Source: JAJEAD01 sp964420925
GTDB lineage: Bacteria > Pseudomonadota > Gammaproteobacteria > HK1
Direction: 5' to 3'
Assembly: GCA_964420925.1 (NCBI GenBank)
Contig: CAYQVB010000085.1
Location: 13,652-77,651 of the forward strand
DNA: 64,000 nucleotides
Shown one piece after another: positions 24,898-33,412 of this stretch. Under the pieces are notes generated by a model. That model saw nothing but the letters and a program-made list of their open reading frames with translations. It made no database searches and had not been told where the DNA came from. Numbering within the stretch: the stretch's first letter is position 1; each line of letters begins with the position of its first letter. The translations under genes and the position numbers were made by a program.

Positions 24898-26103
24898 TCA
24901 GACGCGGCGCACATCCGGCACTACGCCGTCCCCCACCAGCGCTGCGATCTCCTCTTCCGAGTAGCCGTGCTCGGCGAGAATCTCGCGCGTGTGCGCGGCG
25001 AAGGGCGGTGGCGTGCGGCGGACTTCGCCCGGGGTGCGCGACATCTTGATGGGCGTACCGCTGCCCCGGTACCAGTCGAGCTCGACCGCCATCTCGCGCT
25101 CCGCGGTGTGGGGATGCGACATGACCTCGCGGGTGTCCATCACCGGGCCGGCCACGAGGCCCGCCTTCAACAGGCGCTCGCACAGCGCGAACCCGTCGAC
25201 TTCGGCGAGCGCCTCCTCGAGCGCTTCGCGCAGCGCCTCCGGGTGGGCGAGGCGATCGCGGTTGTCCCGGAAGCGCGGGTCTTCCGCCAGCTCGGGCACG
25301 CCGATCTCGGCGCACAGGCGCGAGAAGGCGCGGTTGTTGCCCGCGGCCACGAAGATCTCGGTGGTCCGGGTTCTGAACTTGTCGTAGGGACTCAGGTTCG
25401 GGTGGGCGTTGCCGGTCAGCCCCGGCACCTTGCCGCTCAGGTAGTAGTTGGCGACGTGCGGGTGCATCAGCGCGATCGCGCTGTCGTAGAGCGTCATGTC
25501 GAGGTACTGGCCGCACCCGGAGCGATGCCGTTCGACCACCGCCATCAGGATCGCGATTGCGGTGTAGAGGCCGGTGCCCATGTCGACGAGCGCGATGCCG
25601 AGCCGGGTAGGGCCACTCTCGTGCGTGCCGTTCACGCTGAACATGCCCGACATCGCTTGTACCACCGCGTCGTAGCCGGGATATCCGCCGTAGGCGCCTT
25701 CGGACCCGAAACCGCTGATGCGCGCATGGATGAGGGCCGGGAACCGCTCCCGGAGCACATCGTGGTACCCGAGGCCCCACTTCTCCATCGTGCCCGGCCG
25801 GTAGTTCTCGAGCAGCACGTCCGCCGTCTCGAGCAGGCGCAGCAGCACCGAGCGGCCCTCCTCGCGGCGGAGATCGAGCGCCATGGCGCGCTTGTTGCGG
25901 TTCACGCCAATGAAGTAGGAGGCGTCGCCCTCGTGGAAGGGCGGGCCCCAGTCGCGGGTCTCGTCGCCCTGGGGCGGCTCGATCTTCACGATGTCCGCGC
26001 CGTGGTCGCCGAGGATCTGAGTGCAGTAGGGGCCACCGAGCACCCGGCTCAGGTCGACCACCTTCAGTCCGGCGAGCGCGCCGAAGGGCGATTCCGTGCT
26101 CAC
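24898..26103 (-). CDS. CaiB/BaiF family CoA transferase
   Basis: Family III CoA transferase of 401 residues. The N-terminal strand GLKVVDLSRVLGGPYCTQILGDHGADIVKIEPP, the ETADVLLENYRPGTMEKWGL segment and the catalytic aspartate (D174 in ALVDMGTGLYTA) are all typical. These enzymes move CoA between short carboxylic acids (formate/oxalate, carnitine/crotonobetaine, mesaconate). It starts with GTG whose bases overlap the TGA of the upstream hydroxypyruvate-isomerase-like gene (GTGA), so translation is coupled. The partnership suggests degradation of a hydroxy-acid or aldose-derived acid through a CoA ester, but the substrate is not known. Confidence 0.93.
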   Translation of the reverse strand: MSTESPFGALAGLKVVDLSRVLGGPYCTQILGDHGADIVKIEPPQGDETRDWGPPFHEGDASYFIGVNRNKRAMALDLRREEGRSVLLRLLETADVLLENYRPGTMEKWGLGYHDVLRERFPALIHARISGFGSEGAYGGYPGYDAVVQAMSGMFSVNGTHESGPTRLGIALVDMGTGLYTAIAILMAVVERHRSGCGQYLDMTLYDSAIALMHPHVANYYLSGKVPGLTGNAHPNLSPYDKFRTRTTEIFVAAGNNRAFSRLCAEIGVPELAEDPRFRDNRDRLAHPEALREALEEALAEVDGFALCERLLKAGLVAGPVMDTREVMSHPHTAEREMAVELDWYRGSGTPIKMSRTPGEVRRTPPPFAAHTREILAEHGYSEEEIAALVGDGVVPDVRRV

Positions 26104-26879
26104 GGGCCGCGCGCCCGGTCGAGCCAGGCGAGTCCTGCCCGGGTGTCTCCCTTCGGGTTGTACTCGCAGCCGATGTATCCCCGGTAGCCGAGGGAGTCGA
26201 GGAGGCGGAACAGGTAGGGGTAGTGCACCTCGCCGATGTCGGGCTCGTGGCGATCCGGCACCCCCGCGATCTGCACATGGCGCGTGATGGAGACGAGCTC
26301 ACGGACCCGTACCGCAAGATCGCCTTCCATGATCTGGCAGTGGTAAAGGTCGAGGAGCAGTCCGAGGCCGGGCCGATCGACCTCCTCGATGACCCGCGCC
26401 GCGTCGCCGGTGGAGCGCAGGAAGTAGCCGGGCATGTCGCGGGCGTTGATTGCCTCGATGACCACGCTCCGGCCCTCCACGGCCGCGCGCTCCGCCGCGA
26501 AACGGAGATTGGCGATGTAGGTGCGCCGGGCGGCCCCCGGTTCAGCAGCGCCAGGCCTTCCCGCCATTGCGTGGAGGCAGGGACAGTCCAGCACCCGCGC
26601 GTAGGAGAGCGCGAGCTCGAAAGCCTCCCTGAACTCGTCCTCGCGCCCGGGCAGCGCGGCGAGCCCCTGATCGCCGGCGTCGATATCGCCGGGCGGGAGG
26701 TTGATGAGGGCCTGTCGCAGCCGGTGGCGGTCTAGCGCTTCGGCGAGCTGCTCGGCCGGATACGTGTAGGGGTACCAGTACTCCACCGCCTCGAAGCCTG
26801 CCTCGCGCGCTGGCGCGAAGCGATCGAGGAAGGGGTGCTCGGGAAAGAGCATGGAGAGGTGCGCGGAGAATCGGGGCAT
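26100..26879 (-). CDS. Hydroxypyruvate isomerase/AP-endonuclease-2-like TIM-barrel protein
   Basis: 259-residue xylose-isomerase-like barrel similar to Hyi and OtnI. It shows the start MPRFSAHLSMLFPEHPFLDR, AGFEAVEYWYPYTYPAEQL near 27-45, the metal-binding glutamate in VVIEAINARDMPGYFL near 142-157, LLLDLYHCQIMEGDL near 175-189, and a second glutamate in YIGCEYNPKGDT near the C-terminus. Known members isomerise hydroxypyruvate and tartronate semialdehyde or 2-oxo-tetronate. It begins 20 bases after the RND exporter stop and overlaps the CoA transferase by four bases. A conserved HAMAG segment mid-protein also fits the family. Confidence 0.88.
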   Translation of the reverse strand: MPRFSAHLSMLFPEHPFLDRFAPAREAGFEAVEYWYPYTYPAEQLAEALDRHRLRQALINLPPGDIDAGDQGLAALPGREDEFREAFELALSYARVLDCPCLHAMAGRPGAAEPGAARRTYIANLRFAAERAAVEGRSVVIEAINARDMPGYFLRSTGDAARVIEEVDRPGLGLLLDLYHCQIMEGDLAVRVRELVSITRHVQIAGVPDRHEPDIGEVHYPYLFRLLDSLGYRGYIGCEYNPKGDTRAGLAWLDRARGP

Positions 26880-26899
26880 GGAAGGCTCGGGGGGACGCT

Positions 26900-29383
26900 T
26901 CAGGACGGGAAGGGCTTGACCACCAGTATCAGCTTGGGGAGCAGGGTGAGGGCCGCGAGCAGCGCCACCAGCATTGCGAGCCCGGTCAGCACTCCGAAGT
27001 AGATGGTGGGAAGGAAGTTCGAGAGTATCAGGATGGAGAACCCGAAGATGATGGTGCAGGAGGTGTAGAACACCGCCCGCCCGATGTTGGCGTGGCAGAG
27101 CTTCAGAGTGCTCACGTAGTCGCCGCAACCGGGAAGCTCCTCCCGAAAGCGGTACAGGTAGTGGATGCTGTTGTCCACCGCGATCCCGATCGTGATCGCC
27201 GCCATGGTGATCGTCATCATGTCGAGCGGTATCCCGGCGATGCCCATGAGGCCGAGCATGAGGCCCGCGGCGAGCAGGTTGGGCAGAATGCCGATGAGGG
27301 CGAGGGTGAAGGAGCGAAAGAGCATGAGGAGCATCAGTCCCACGCCCGCCAGCACCGCGCCCAGGGTCGAGATCTGAGACTGATAGAGGCTCTGCAGCAT
27401 GTTGTTGTAGAGCACGAGGAGGCCGGTGACCGATGCGTCCGCCTCTTCCAGCGCGAGCTCTTCCCTCAGGTCGTGCCGTATTCGCTCCAGGAGCTCCGCG
27501 CGACGGAGCTCCGGCCGGGAATCGAGGATTCTCGCAAAGATGCGCGCTTCGTTGTTCTCGATGGAGATGTACGGGTCGATCAGGGCGGCGCGCACCTCTT
27601 CGGGCAAGCGCCGGTAGAGCAACGCAAGGAGAAAGCTGTCGAGCTCGCGTCCGTCGTTCAGGCTCTCTCCCACGCGTACCGCGGAGGCGAGAGAAAGGAC
27701 CTTGCCCACCTCGGGCAGTGAATCGAGGTAGTCGTGGACCGCCTTGATGCGCTGCACCTTGAAGGTGGTGAACCAGTAGGCGGGGTCGTTGGCGAAGTCC
27801 TCGTCCTCGAACTCGTCGTCGAACCACTCTTCGTCATCTTCTTCGTCGTCTTCGCCGAAGATCCGCGCCTCGTCGAGATCGAGCACCACGTCGAGCGGAG
27901 TGGTGCCGCCGAGCTCGCGGTCGATGAGGTGCATGCCCTGGTAGATCTCCGTCTCCTCGCTGAAGTAATCGATGAAGCTGTTCTCGACCTCGAGCCGGGA
28001 GACCCCCACCAGGCTCAGCAGGGCCAGCGCACCCGTCACGAGGAGGACGAGCCCCCCGGATCGGGTGCTCAGAGTGGCCAGAGGCGCCGTGAAGCGAAAC
28101 TCGGCTCCGGTGGGCACGTCTCTTGCCGCGCTGCGACCGAGGAGCACGAGCCCGCAGGGGAAGAGGGTAAACGAGGTAACGAAAGTCACCGCGAGGCCGA
28201 TGCTCATCATCCAGCCGAAGTCGATGATCGGCTTGATGCCGCTGAACACGAGCGATCCGAACCCGATGATGGTGGTGAGCGCGGTGTAGAGGCAGGGCCG
28301 GACCATGCGTTCCACGGTCATCGCCACCAGATCGACGTGATCCCGGTGCGGATGGTCGCGGCGGAGCTGGCGGTAGCGCACCACGAGGTGGACATTCATC
28401 GAGAGGGTGATGATCAGCATCAGGGCGAGGAAGTTCGACGAGATGACGGTGACTTCCCACCCCACCATCCCGAGCAGGCCGACCATGAACAGGCCGGCGC
28501 AGGTGCAGCAGGCGAGCGGCAGCAGCACCCAGCGCGGGCGCCGGAACACGAGGCCGAGCATCACCACCAGGAATACCAGCACGCCGCCGCCGAACACCAG
28601 GAGGTCGTTGCGCACGAAATCGATCATGTCGCTGGTGATCATCGGTACCCCGCCGAGGTGCAGCGTCCCGCGATCGCGGTAGGGCGCGAGCACCGCGCGG
28701 ACTGCCGCCACGCTCGCTCCCCGTTGCTCGCCGGCGCGGCGGTGGGCGCGTTCATACTCCGCCCGCACCCTCGCGAGCTCCCGCGCGCCCGCGTCGTCGA
28801 GCTCGCCCCCTTCGCTTGCCGCGAGCAGCTCCTGGCGTCGGGTCCGTAGTGATTCGAGCTCCGGGTCGTCTTCCAGGGAGAGCAACAGGGCGGTGGTGCG
28901 CGCGTCCGCGCTCAGAATCAGCTCGCGGAAGATGGGGCTCCGGCTCAGCTCCTCCTTCGCCCGGCCCCGCTCGACTCCCGGCGTCTCGAGGGTGGGAATG
29001 TGTTCCGTGAGCTCCGAGACCGGCACGTCGGAGCTTTCGAGCAGCGGCACGTCGAGAATCGTGGTGACCGTGTCGACCCCTTCGACCCCGGCGAGCGTGT
29101 CGCGCAAGCTTCCCAGCGTGGCGAGCGAGGCGTCGGAGAAGAGCTCTGCACTCGGAGTGAAGGCGACCACCAACAAGTCCTGGGTCCGGTAGCGCTTCTG
29201 CACCTCGCGGAAGCGTTTCAGGTCCGGATCGCTCTCCAGCAGTATGGAGTCCGCCGACGCATCGAGACGGAAGTCGCGGGCGTGTCCGCCCACGCCGAGC
29301 AAAATGAGGGCCAGCACCACCAGCACGCTTCGAGGACGGCCGAGGATGAACCGGCGGTAGGTCGCCGCGAGCGTTGCAGTCAT
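26900..29383 (-). CDS. RND-superfamily (MMPL/HpnN-like) transporter
   Basis: Large membrane protein of 827 residues with the duplicated RND layout: one N-terminal helix, a large periplasmic loop (about 37-260), five to six helices, then the same again. It is a compact exporter of the MMPL/HpnN or predicted-exporter type, without an adjacent membrane-fusion protein or outer-membrane channel. GIAVDNSIHYLYRFREELPG in the second half corresponds to the proton-relay segment found in this group. Odd feature: the second periplasmic domain contains a run of about 20 residues that are almost all D and E (near 511-530). The ATG at 29383 has a pyrimidine-rich upstream with no normal ribosome-binding site, so the true start may differ. 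Possible cargo: lipids or hydrophobic compounds. Confidence 0.85.
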   Translation of the reverse strand: MTATLAATYRRFILGRPRSVLVVLALILLGVGGHARDFRLDASADSILLESDPDLKRFREVQKRYRTQDLLVVAFTPSAELFSDASLATLGSLRDTLAGVEGVDTVTTILDVPLLESSDVPVSELTEHIPTLETPGVERGRAKEELSRSPIFRELILSADARTTALLLSLEDDPELESLRTRRQELLAASEGGELDDAGARELARVRAEYERAHRRAGEQRGASVAAVRAVLAPYRDRGTLHLGGVPMITSDMIDFVRNDLLVFGGGVLVFLVVMLGLVFRRPRWVLLPLACCTCAGLFMVGLLGMVGWEVTVISSNFLALMLIITLSMNVHLVVRYRQLRRDHPHRDHVDLVAMTVERMVRPCLYTALTTIIGFGSLVFSGIKPIIDFGWMMSIGLAVTFVTSFTLFPCGLVLLGRSAARDVPTGAEFRFTAPLATLSTRSGGLVLLVTGALALLSLVGVSRLEVENSFIDYFSEETEIYQGMHLIDRELGGTTPLDVVLDLDEARIFGEDDEEDDEEWFDDEFEDEDFANDPAYWFTTFKVQRIKAVHDYLDSLPEVGKVLSLASAVRVGESLNDGRELDSFLLALLYRRLPEEVRAALIDPYISIENNEARIFARILDSRPELRRAELLERIRHDLREELALEEADASVTGLLVLYNNMLQSLYQSQISTLGAVLAGVGLMLLMLFRSFTLALIGILPNLLAAGLMLGLMGIAGIPLDMMTITMAAITIGIAVDNSIHYLYRFREELPGCGDYVSTLKLCHANIGRAVFYTSCTIIFGFSILILSNFLPTIYFGVLTGLAMLVALLAALTLLPKLILVVKPFPS

Positions 29384-29672
29384 GGAGGAGGAGGGTGGCG
29401 GGGGGATGGCCCGGACACGGACCGGCCCGGATCTTGCCGGCGGTGCAGGCCAGCGACAAGGGACCTGCTGAAGGTCGGGATCCAATGCCGGTGGAGCATT
29501 CGCGCTGCAACATCATCCCGGCGATGTGCCTGAAGGTATATTGCGAGCCACCCTCGAGCAGGCAGGTATCGCGCCGCAGGAGTTCTGGAAGACCGGATAG
29601 TGGAGGTGTGTCGCGGCGCGGAATCCACCACTGGATCCCGACAACCTTCCTCGTACCTGGAGACCGCTGGAC

Positions 29673-31133
29673 ATGTCATTCGTATCCTTCGTGCGCCCGG
29701 CGCTCGCCGCCGCCATCCTGTCTCTGATCCCCGGTCCGGCGTTTGCCGCCGTCGCGGGAACCCTCGACTTCACCACTCACTGGGTCGGCATCCTCGCCCT
29801 CGTCCTCTTCGTGCTCGCCTACGTGCTGGTCATCGGCGAGGAAACCCTGCATCTGAGGAAATCCAAGCCGGTCATGGTCGCGGCGGGCGTCATATGGGCC
29901 CTCGTCGCCTTCGTGTACGCGCAGCACGGCGACACCCACACCGCGGAGGCGGCGGTGCGGCACAACCTGCTCGAGTTCGCGGAGCTCTTCCTCTTCCTGC
30001 TCGCCGCGATGACCTACATCAACACGATGGACGAGCGGGGAGTCTTCGACGCGCTCCGCGTGTGGCTCGTGAGCCAGGGGTGGTCGTTGCGGCGCATCTT
30101 CTGGGTGACGGGGGTGATCTCCTTCTTCATGTCACCCGTGGCCGACAACCTCGCCACCGCCCTGCTCATGGCGACGGTGGTAATGGCGGTGGGCGGCGGG
30201 GAGCGCCGCTTCGTGGTGGTGGGCTGCATCAACGTGGTCGTCGCCGCGAACGCGGGCGGCGCCTTCAGCCCCTTCGGCGACATAACGACCCTGATGGTGT
30301 GGCAGAAGGGCATCGTGCAGTTCCAGGAGTTCCTGGTGCTCTTCGTCCCCTCTCTCGTGAACTGGATCATTCCCGCCGCCATCATGAGCCTTGCCGTCCC
30401 GGCCGGGCTGCCCGAGCGCACTGGCGAGGTGGCGAGGGTGCAGTATGGCGCCTGGGTCGTGGTGGGGCTCTTCATTCTCACCATCGCGATGGCGGTGAGC
30501 GCGCACAACTTCCTGCACCTGCCCCCGGTGCTCGGCATGATGACCGGCCTCGGGCTCCTCAAGCTCTACGGCTACTATCTCAAGCGCCGCGACGACTTCG
30601 GTCCGGTCGCGCCGGGCGACGACGAGTTCGTGGGCGCGGCGCTGGAGGTGGAGCGGGACTCGAAGCATGCGCCATCCGCCGCCACGCCCGCGTTCAACAT
30701 CTTTCAGTCGCTCGAACGGGCGGAGTGGGACACGCTGATGTTCTTCTACGGGATCATCCTGTGCGTCGGTGGCCTCGGCACCCTGGGCTACCTCGGCTTG
30801 CTCTCGCAGATCATGTACATCGACATGGGCCCCACCGCGGCCAACATCCTGGTCGGATTCCTGTCCGCGCTCATCGACAACATCCCGGTGATGTTCGCGG
30901 TCCTGCAGATGACGCCGGAGATGAGCCACGGGCAGTGGCTCCTCGTCACCCTCACCGCGGGAGTGGGCGGATCGATGCTCTCGATCGGTTCCGCCGCCGG
31001 AGTGGCGGTAATGGGCCAGGCCCGTGGCATCTACACCTTCTTCGCCCACCTGAAGTGGAGCTGGGCAATCCTGCTCGGCTACATCGCGAGCATCGCCACG
31101 CATTTCGCCGTCAACGGGGCGGCTTTCACATGA
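29673..31133 (+). CDS. nhaD: Sodium/proton antiporter NhaD
   Basis: Integral membrane Na+(Li+)/H+ antiporter of 486 residues. The signal-like first segment (MSFVSFVRPALAAAILSL) is followed by HWVGILALVLFVLAYVLVIGEE, the usual NhaD start. Polar membrane segments with the conserved residues are visible: FFMSPVADNLATALLM near 150-165, NAGGAFSPFGDITTLMVWQKG near 192-212, and SALIDNIPVMFAVLQM near 395-410. NhaD is common in marine and haloalkaliphilic bacteria and expels sodium at alkaline pH. It is divergent from the RND gene across 289 bases. A GGAG lies ten bases before the ATG. Confidence 0.92.
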   Translation: MSFVSFVRPALAAAILSLIPGPAFAAVAGTLDFTTHWVGILALVLFVLAYVLVIGEETLHLRKSKPVMVAAGVIWALVAFVYAQHGDTHTAEAAVRHNLLEFAELFLFLLAAMTYINTMDERGVFDALRVWLVSQGWSLRRIFWVTGVISFFMSPVADNLATALLMATVVMAVGGGERRFVVVGCINVVVAANAGGAFSPFGDITTLMVWQKGIVQFQEFLVLFVPSLVNWIIPAAIMSLAVPAGLPERTGEVARVQYGAWVVVGLFILTIAMAVSAHNFLHLPPVLGMMTGLGLLKLYGYYLKRRDDFGPVAPGDDEFVGAALEVERDSKHAPSAATPAFNIFQSLERAEWDTLMFFYGIILCVGGLGTLGYLGLLSQIMYIDMGPTAANILVGFLSALIDNIPVMFAVLQMTPEMSHGQWLLVTLTAGVGGSMLSIGSAAGVAVMGQARGIYTFFAHLKWSWAILLGYIASIATHFAVNGAAFT

Positions 31134-31310
31134 TCGGGTGCCCGTGCGCAACATTCCCGCGCACCGGACGAGGCGCCGTTCATTGCGCAGGGCCGGGGAG
31201 GAACTTCTTCACCTCGGAGCGCGCGGTCATCGGCGGCCGGACGGGGCGGACAATCGCGAAGCCGCATGGAGGTGGTGCCTGCTCGTTCCTTGTCCGTGCC
31301 CACAATCGCG

Positions 31311-31347
31311 GCCGGTGGATTCCCTTGGTCAGCGGGAATCCACCGGC
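31311..31347. repeat. Dispersed palindromic repeat, best-preserved copy
   Basis: GCCGGTGGATTCCC (31311-31324) is the exact reverse complement of GGGAATCCACCGGC (31334-31347), a 14-bp stem with a 9-base loop TTGGTCAGC. The flank TTCACCGATCACC follows. It lies between two convergent genes (NhaD and MtfA), where it could also serve as a bidirectional transcription barrier. Confidence 0.8.
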
Positions 31348-31373
31348 TTCACCGATCACCGATACCCGCACGT

Positions 31374-32111
31374 TCAGGAAGCGGCGGAGGGATCCTGGCG
31401 ATAGAAGCGCGCGAGTTGCTCGTAGACCCGGGGCAGGGCGTCACGGAGTTCGTCGGGAAGCGTGAAGAAGTACTCGCTTGCGACGGAGAAGAACTCGGCC
31501 GGGCTCTCCGCCGCGTACTCGTCGATCAGGGGCGGGTCCCCCTCATCGACGCAGCGACAGAGTGCTTCGTACGCTTCGCCGAGGGCTGAGGACCACTGGG
31601 CCGGGTCCATGTCACGATGCAGCGGGGGTAGCCCGTTGGTGCTGCCGGTCAAGGCGTCCAGCTTGTGGGCGAGCTCGTGGATGACGACGTTGAACCCTTC
31701 ATCTCCTCCGCGCCGCGCCGTGTCGACGTCTTCCCAGGAGACGATCACCGGGCCGGTCTCCCACGCTTCGCCAACCCGCTCTTCGCAGACCTCGTGCACC
31801 ACCCCGTCCTCGTCTTCGTAGCTGTGCCGCACGAGGAAGCCGCCGGGATAGACGATGAGGGAGCGCCAGCCCCGGTAGTAGTCGAGGTCCAGATTGAGCA
31901 CCGGCAGACAGGCCTGTGCGGCAAGCTCGGCTTCCATCCACGGCTCGATGACCAGCCCCTGGGCTCCCTCGATGGACTTCTGGCGCAGAAACTTGTCCGC
32001 CAGCGTCCGCAGGCGCTCGATCTCGGTATCCGTCAAGCGGTCGAACACCGGGAACTCGCCGAGGGCTTCCCGCCACACGCGATCGTCCATCGTCCGGCGC
32101 GCGAAGATCAT
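31374..32111 (-). CDS. mtfA: MtfA-family zinc-dependent peptidase
   Basis: Cytosolic zinc aminopeptidase-like protein of 245 residues, the size of E. coli MtfA, with family segments LTDTEIERLRTLADKFL, LPVLNLDLDYYRGW, and LIVYPGGFLVR. The gluzincin motif HELAH is at 145-149, with the glutamate-bearing segment AAESPAEFFSVASEYFF further on. In E. coli MtfA binds the repressor Mlc and so influences glucose PTS expression; no PTS gene is visible here, so its role may differ. Start is uncertain: ATG at 32111 or 32090, neither with a strong ribosome-binding site. It converges on nhaD. Confidence 0.9.
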   Translation of the reverse strand: MIFARRTMDDRVWREALGEFPVFDRLTDTEIERLRTLADKFLRQKSIEGAQGLVIEPWMEAELAAQACLPVLNLDLDYYRGWRSLIVYPGGFLVRHSYEDEDGVVHEVCEERVGEAWETGPVIVSWEDVDTARRGGDEGFNVVIHELAHKLDALTGSTNGLPPLHRDMDPAQWSSALGEAYEALCRCVDEGDPPLIDEYAAESPAEFFSVASEYFFTLPDELRDALPRVYEQLARFYRQDPSAAS

Positions 32112-32433
32112 GTCAGTGCGCGGCCGGGAGCCCAATCCGGCCTGGCCGGAACCAAGAGCCTGGATTCCCGCCTGCGCAGGAATGACGAGGAATGGCGTTC
32201 TGACCGTTGCCTGTCATTCCCGCGCAGAGCCTGCCCCCGGCAAGAGCGGGGGCGGGAATCCACGAATCCCGAAAAAACCTCGTCATCTTGCCTGAGACTT
32301 CACGGACGAGGGACTGAGAAGCCGGGCGCCGTGCCAGGCGGGGGACGGCGAGCGGAGCGGCGGCCGCCGGGGCAGTCCTGGTCAGGGAGTGGAGTCCCGG
32401 CGAGAGCAAGCGCCCTGAACCTCTGAAGGCGGA
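32112..32433. other. Intergenic region filled by a compound palindromic repeat
   Basis: This 322-base gap between mtfA and the cupin gene contains the long repeat at 32161-32297. The rest (about 32298-32433) is GC-rich with no gene, promoter or terminator that can be supported. Confidence 0.6.
32161..32297. repeat. Compound dispersed repeat, full-length copy
   Basis: The outer arms TGGATTCCCGCC (32161-32172) and GGCGGGAATCCA (32251-32262) are perfect reverse complements. Inner arms GGAATGAC (32179-32186) and GTCATTCC (32213-32220) also pair, giving two nested palindromes. A tail with GAAAAAACC and TCATCTTGCCTGAGA follows and resembles the tail of the copy at 1-99 (TTCATTTTGATGAGAGA). About 137 bp; no coding capacity. 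Confidence 0.75.
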
Positions 32434-32952
32434 TCAGCGATCGCCTTCTCGCGGGACGGTCGGAGTGCCGTCGACGGGTTCGCCGTCCCAATAGTCGAGC
32501 GCACTCGATCGCCTGGCGACAAAGCGGTTCTCCTCTCCTCCGTCGAAGTACGCGCCGTACTTCCCGGAGTCCGGGTAGTAGCAGACGTCGGGGAGCTGCA
32601 TTCCGCTGAGCGCGAGGTAGCGCAGTGTCCTCTCAGACGTATTGACGATCTGGTGGGCGGTGTCCGGGCCGGGCGGAGTCAGGATGACATCGCCGGCCCG
32701 GACGGGGTACTCGTCATCGTCGTAACGCAAGGTGCCTTCCCCTTCGAGAACCACGAAGAGTTCCTCCTGCCCATAGTGCAGGTGGTAGGGCCACGCCCGC
32801 TTTCCGGCCTCCAGCACCACCAGCGTGCACCCAATCTGGCGGGAGCCGAGGGTTGCGCCGACTTTCCCGAGCATCGCGGCAAAGTGCGCCCCCTTTCCGT
32901 ACGGCTCGAGGAGGAGATCGGCGAGATTGACGATCGGGGCTTTGCGCTCCAT
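32434..32952 (-). CDS. Cupin-domain protein
   Basis: 172-residue single-domain cupin. Motif 1 (YHLHYGQEELFVVLEGEG, near 56-73) supplies two histidines and a glutamate as metal ligands. Motif 2 (PGPDTAHQIVNTS, near 95-107) adds the last histidine. A C-terminal extension (YYPDSGKYGAYFDGGEENRF) is typical of a family of stand-alone cupins annotated only by fold. GAGGAG precedes the ATG at 32952. It is the last gene of the operon with the GFA and dehydrogenase genes upstream. Possible activities are dioxygenase, isomerase or sensor; none is established. Confidence 0.85.
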   Translation of the reverse strand: MERKAPIVNLADLLLEPYGKGAHFAAMLGKVGATLGSRQIGCTLVVLEAGKRAWPYHLHYGQEELFVVLEGEGTLRYDDDEYPVRAGDVILTPPGPDTAHQIVNTSERTLRYLALSGMQLPDVCYYPDSGKYGAYFDGGEENRFVARRSSALDYWDGEPVDGTPTVPREGDR

Positions 32953-33005
32953 GGCGGACTCCTCGTTCGAATGGAGTTCGGGCAGTGGACGAATCACTCC
33001 CTGAT

Positions 33006-33395
33006 TCAGTTTGGAAAACTCTCCGCTCTTCCCTTCGGGTAGTAATGTTCCCAGTTCTGACCGTCGAAAGTCCGGTGATCGACATTGCGCACCGTTCCCT
33101 CGTCGATGCAGCGCAGGTTCACGCTGATGCCGTCTGGATGTGAGCGCGGAACGTAGAACGACTTCACACCGCAGTGCCGGCAGAAGCGGTGCCGCGCAGT
33201 ACCGGTGTTGAAGGTGTACTCGCTCAGATCTTCTTCGCCGCAGAGGAGCCGGAAACGCTCCTTCGGCACGATGACCCCGAGGTACCCGGACTTGCTGCAC
33301 ACCGAGCAGTTGCACTCCGACACTACGAGATCCGTTTCCGCCGCGAACTCGTAGCGCACTCTTCCGCAATGGCATCCGCCGCGGTGAGTCACCAT
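33006..33395 (-). CDS. GFA-family (glutathione-dependent formaldehyde-activating-like) zinc protein
   Basis: 129-residue CENP-V/GFA fold protein. Zinc-binding cysteines are in GGCHCGRVRYEF (7-18), CNCSVCSKSG (28-37) and FCRHCGVKSFY near 71-81. The ATG at 33395 has a strong AAGGAGG site. It starts 17 bases after the dehydrogenase stop and is followed after 53 bases by the cupin gene. Few members have a proven activity; despite the name most are not formaldehyde-specific. Confidence 0.9.
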   Translation of the reverse strand: MVTHRGGCHCGRVRYEFAAETDLVVSECNCSVCSKSGYLGVIVPKERFRLLCGEEDLSEYTFNTGTARHRFCRHCGVKSFYVPRSHPDGISVNLRCIDEGTVRNVDHRTFDGQNWEHYYPKGRAESFPN

Positions 33396-33412
33396 GTGCG
33401 CATCCTCCTTTA

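Noticed and set aside
31311..32297. Clustered palindromes considered as a CRISPR array
   Set aside because: Repeats are not regularly spaced, not in tandem and vary in stem sequence; there are no spacers of uniform length.
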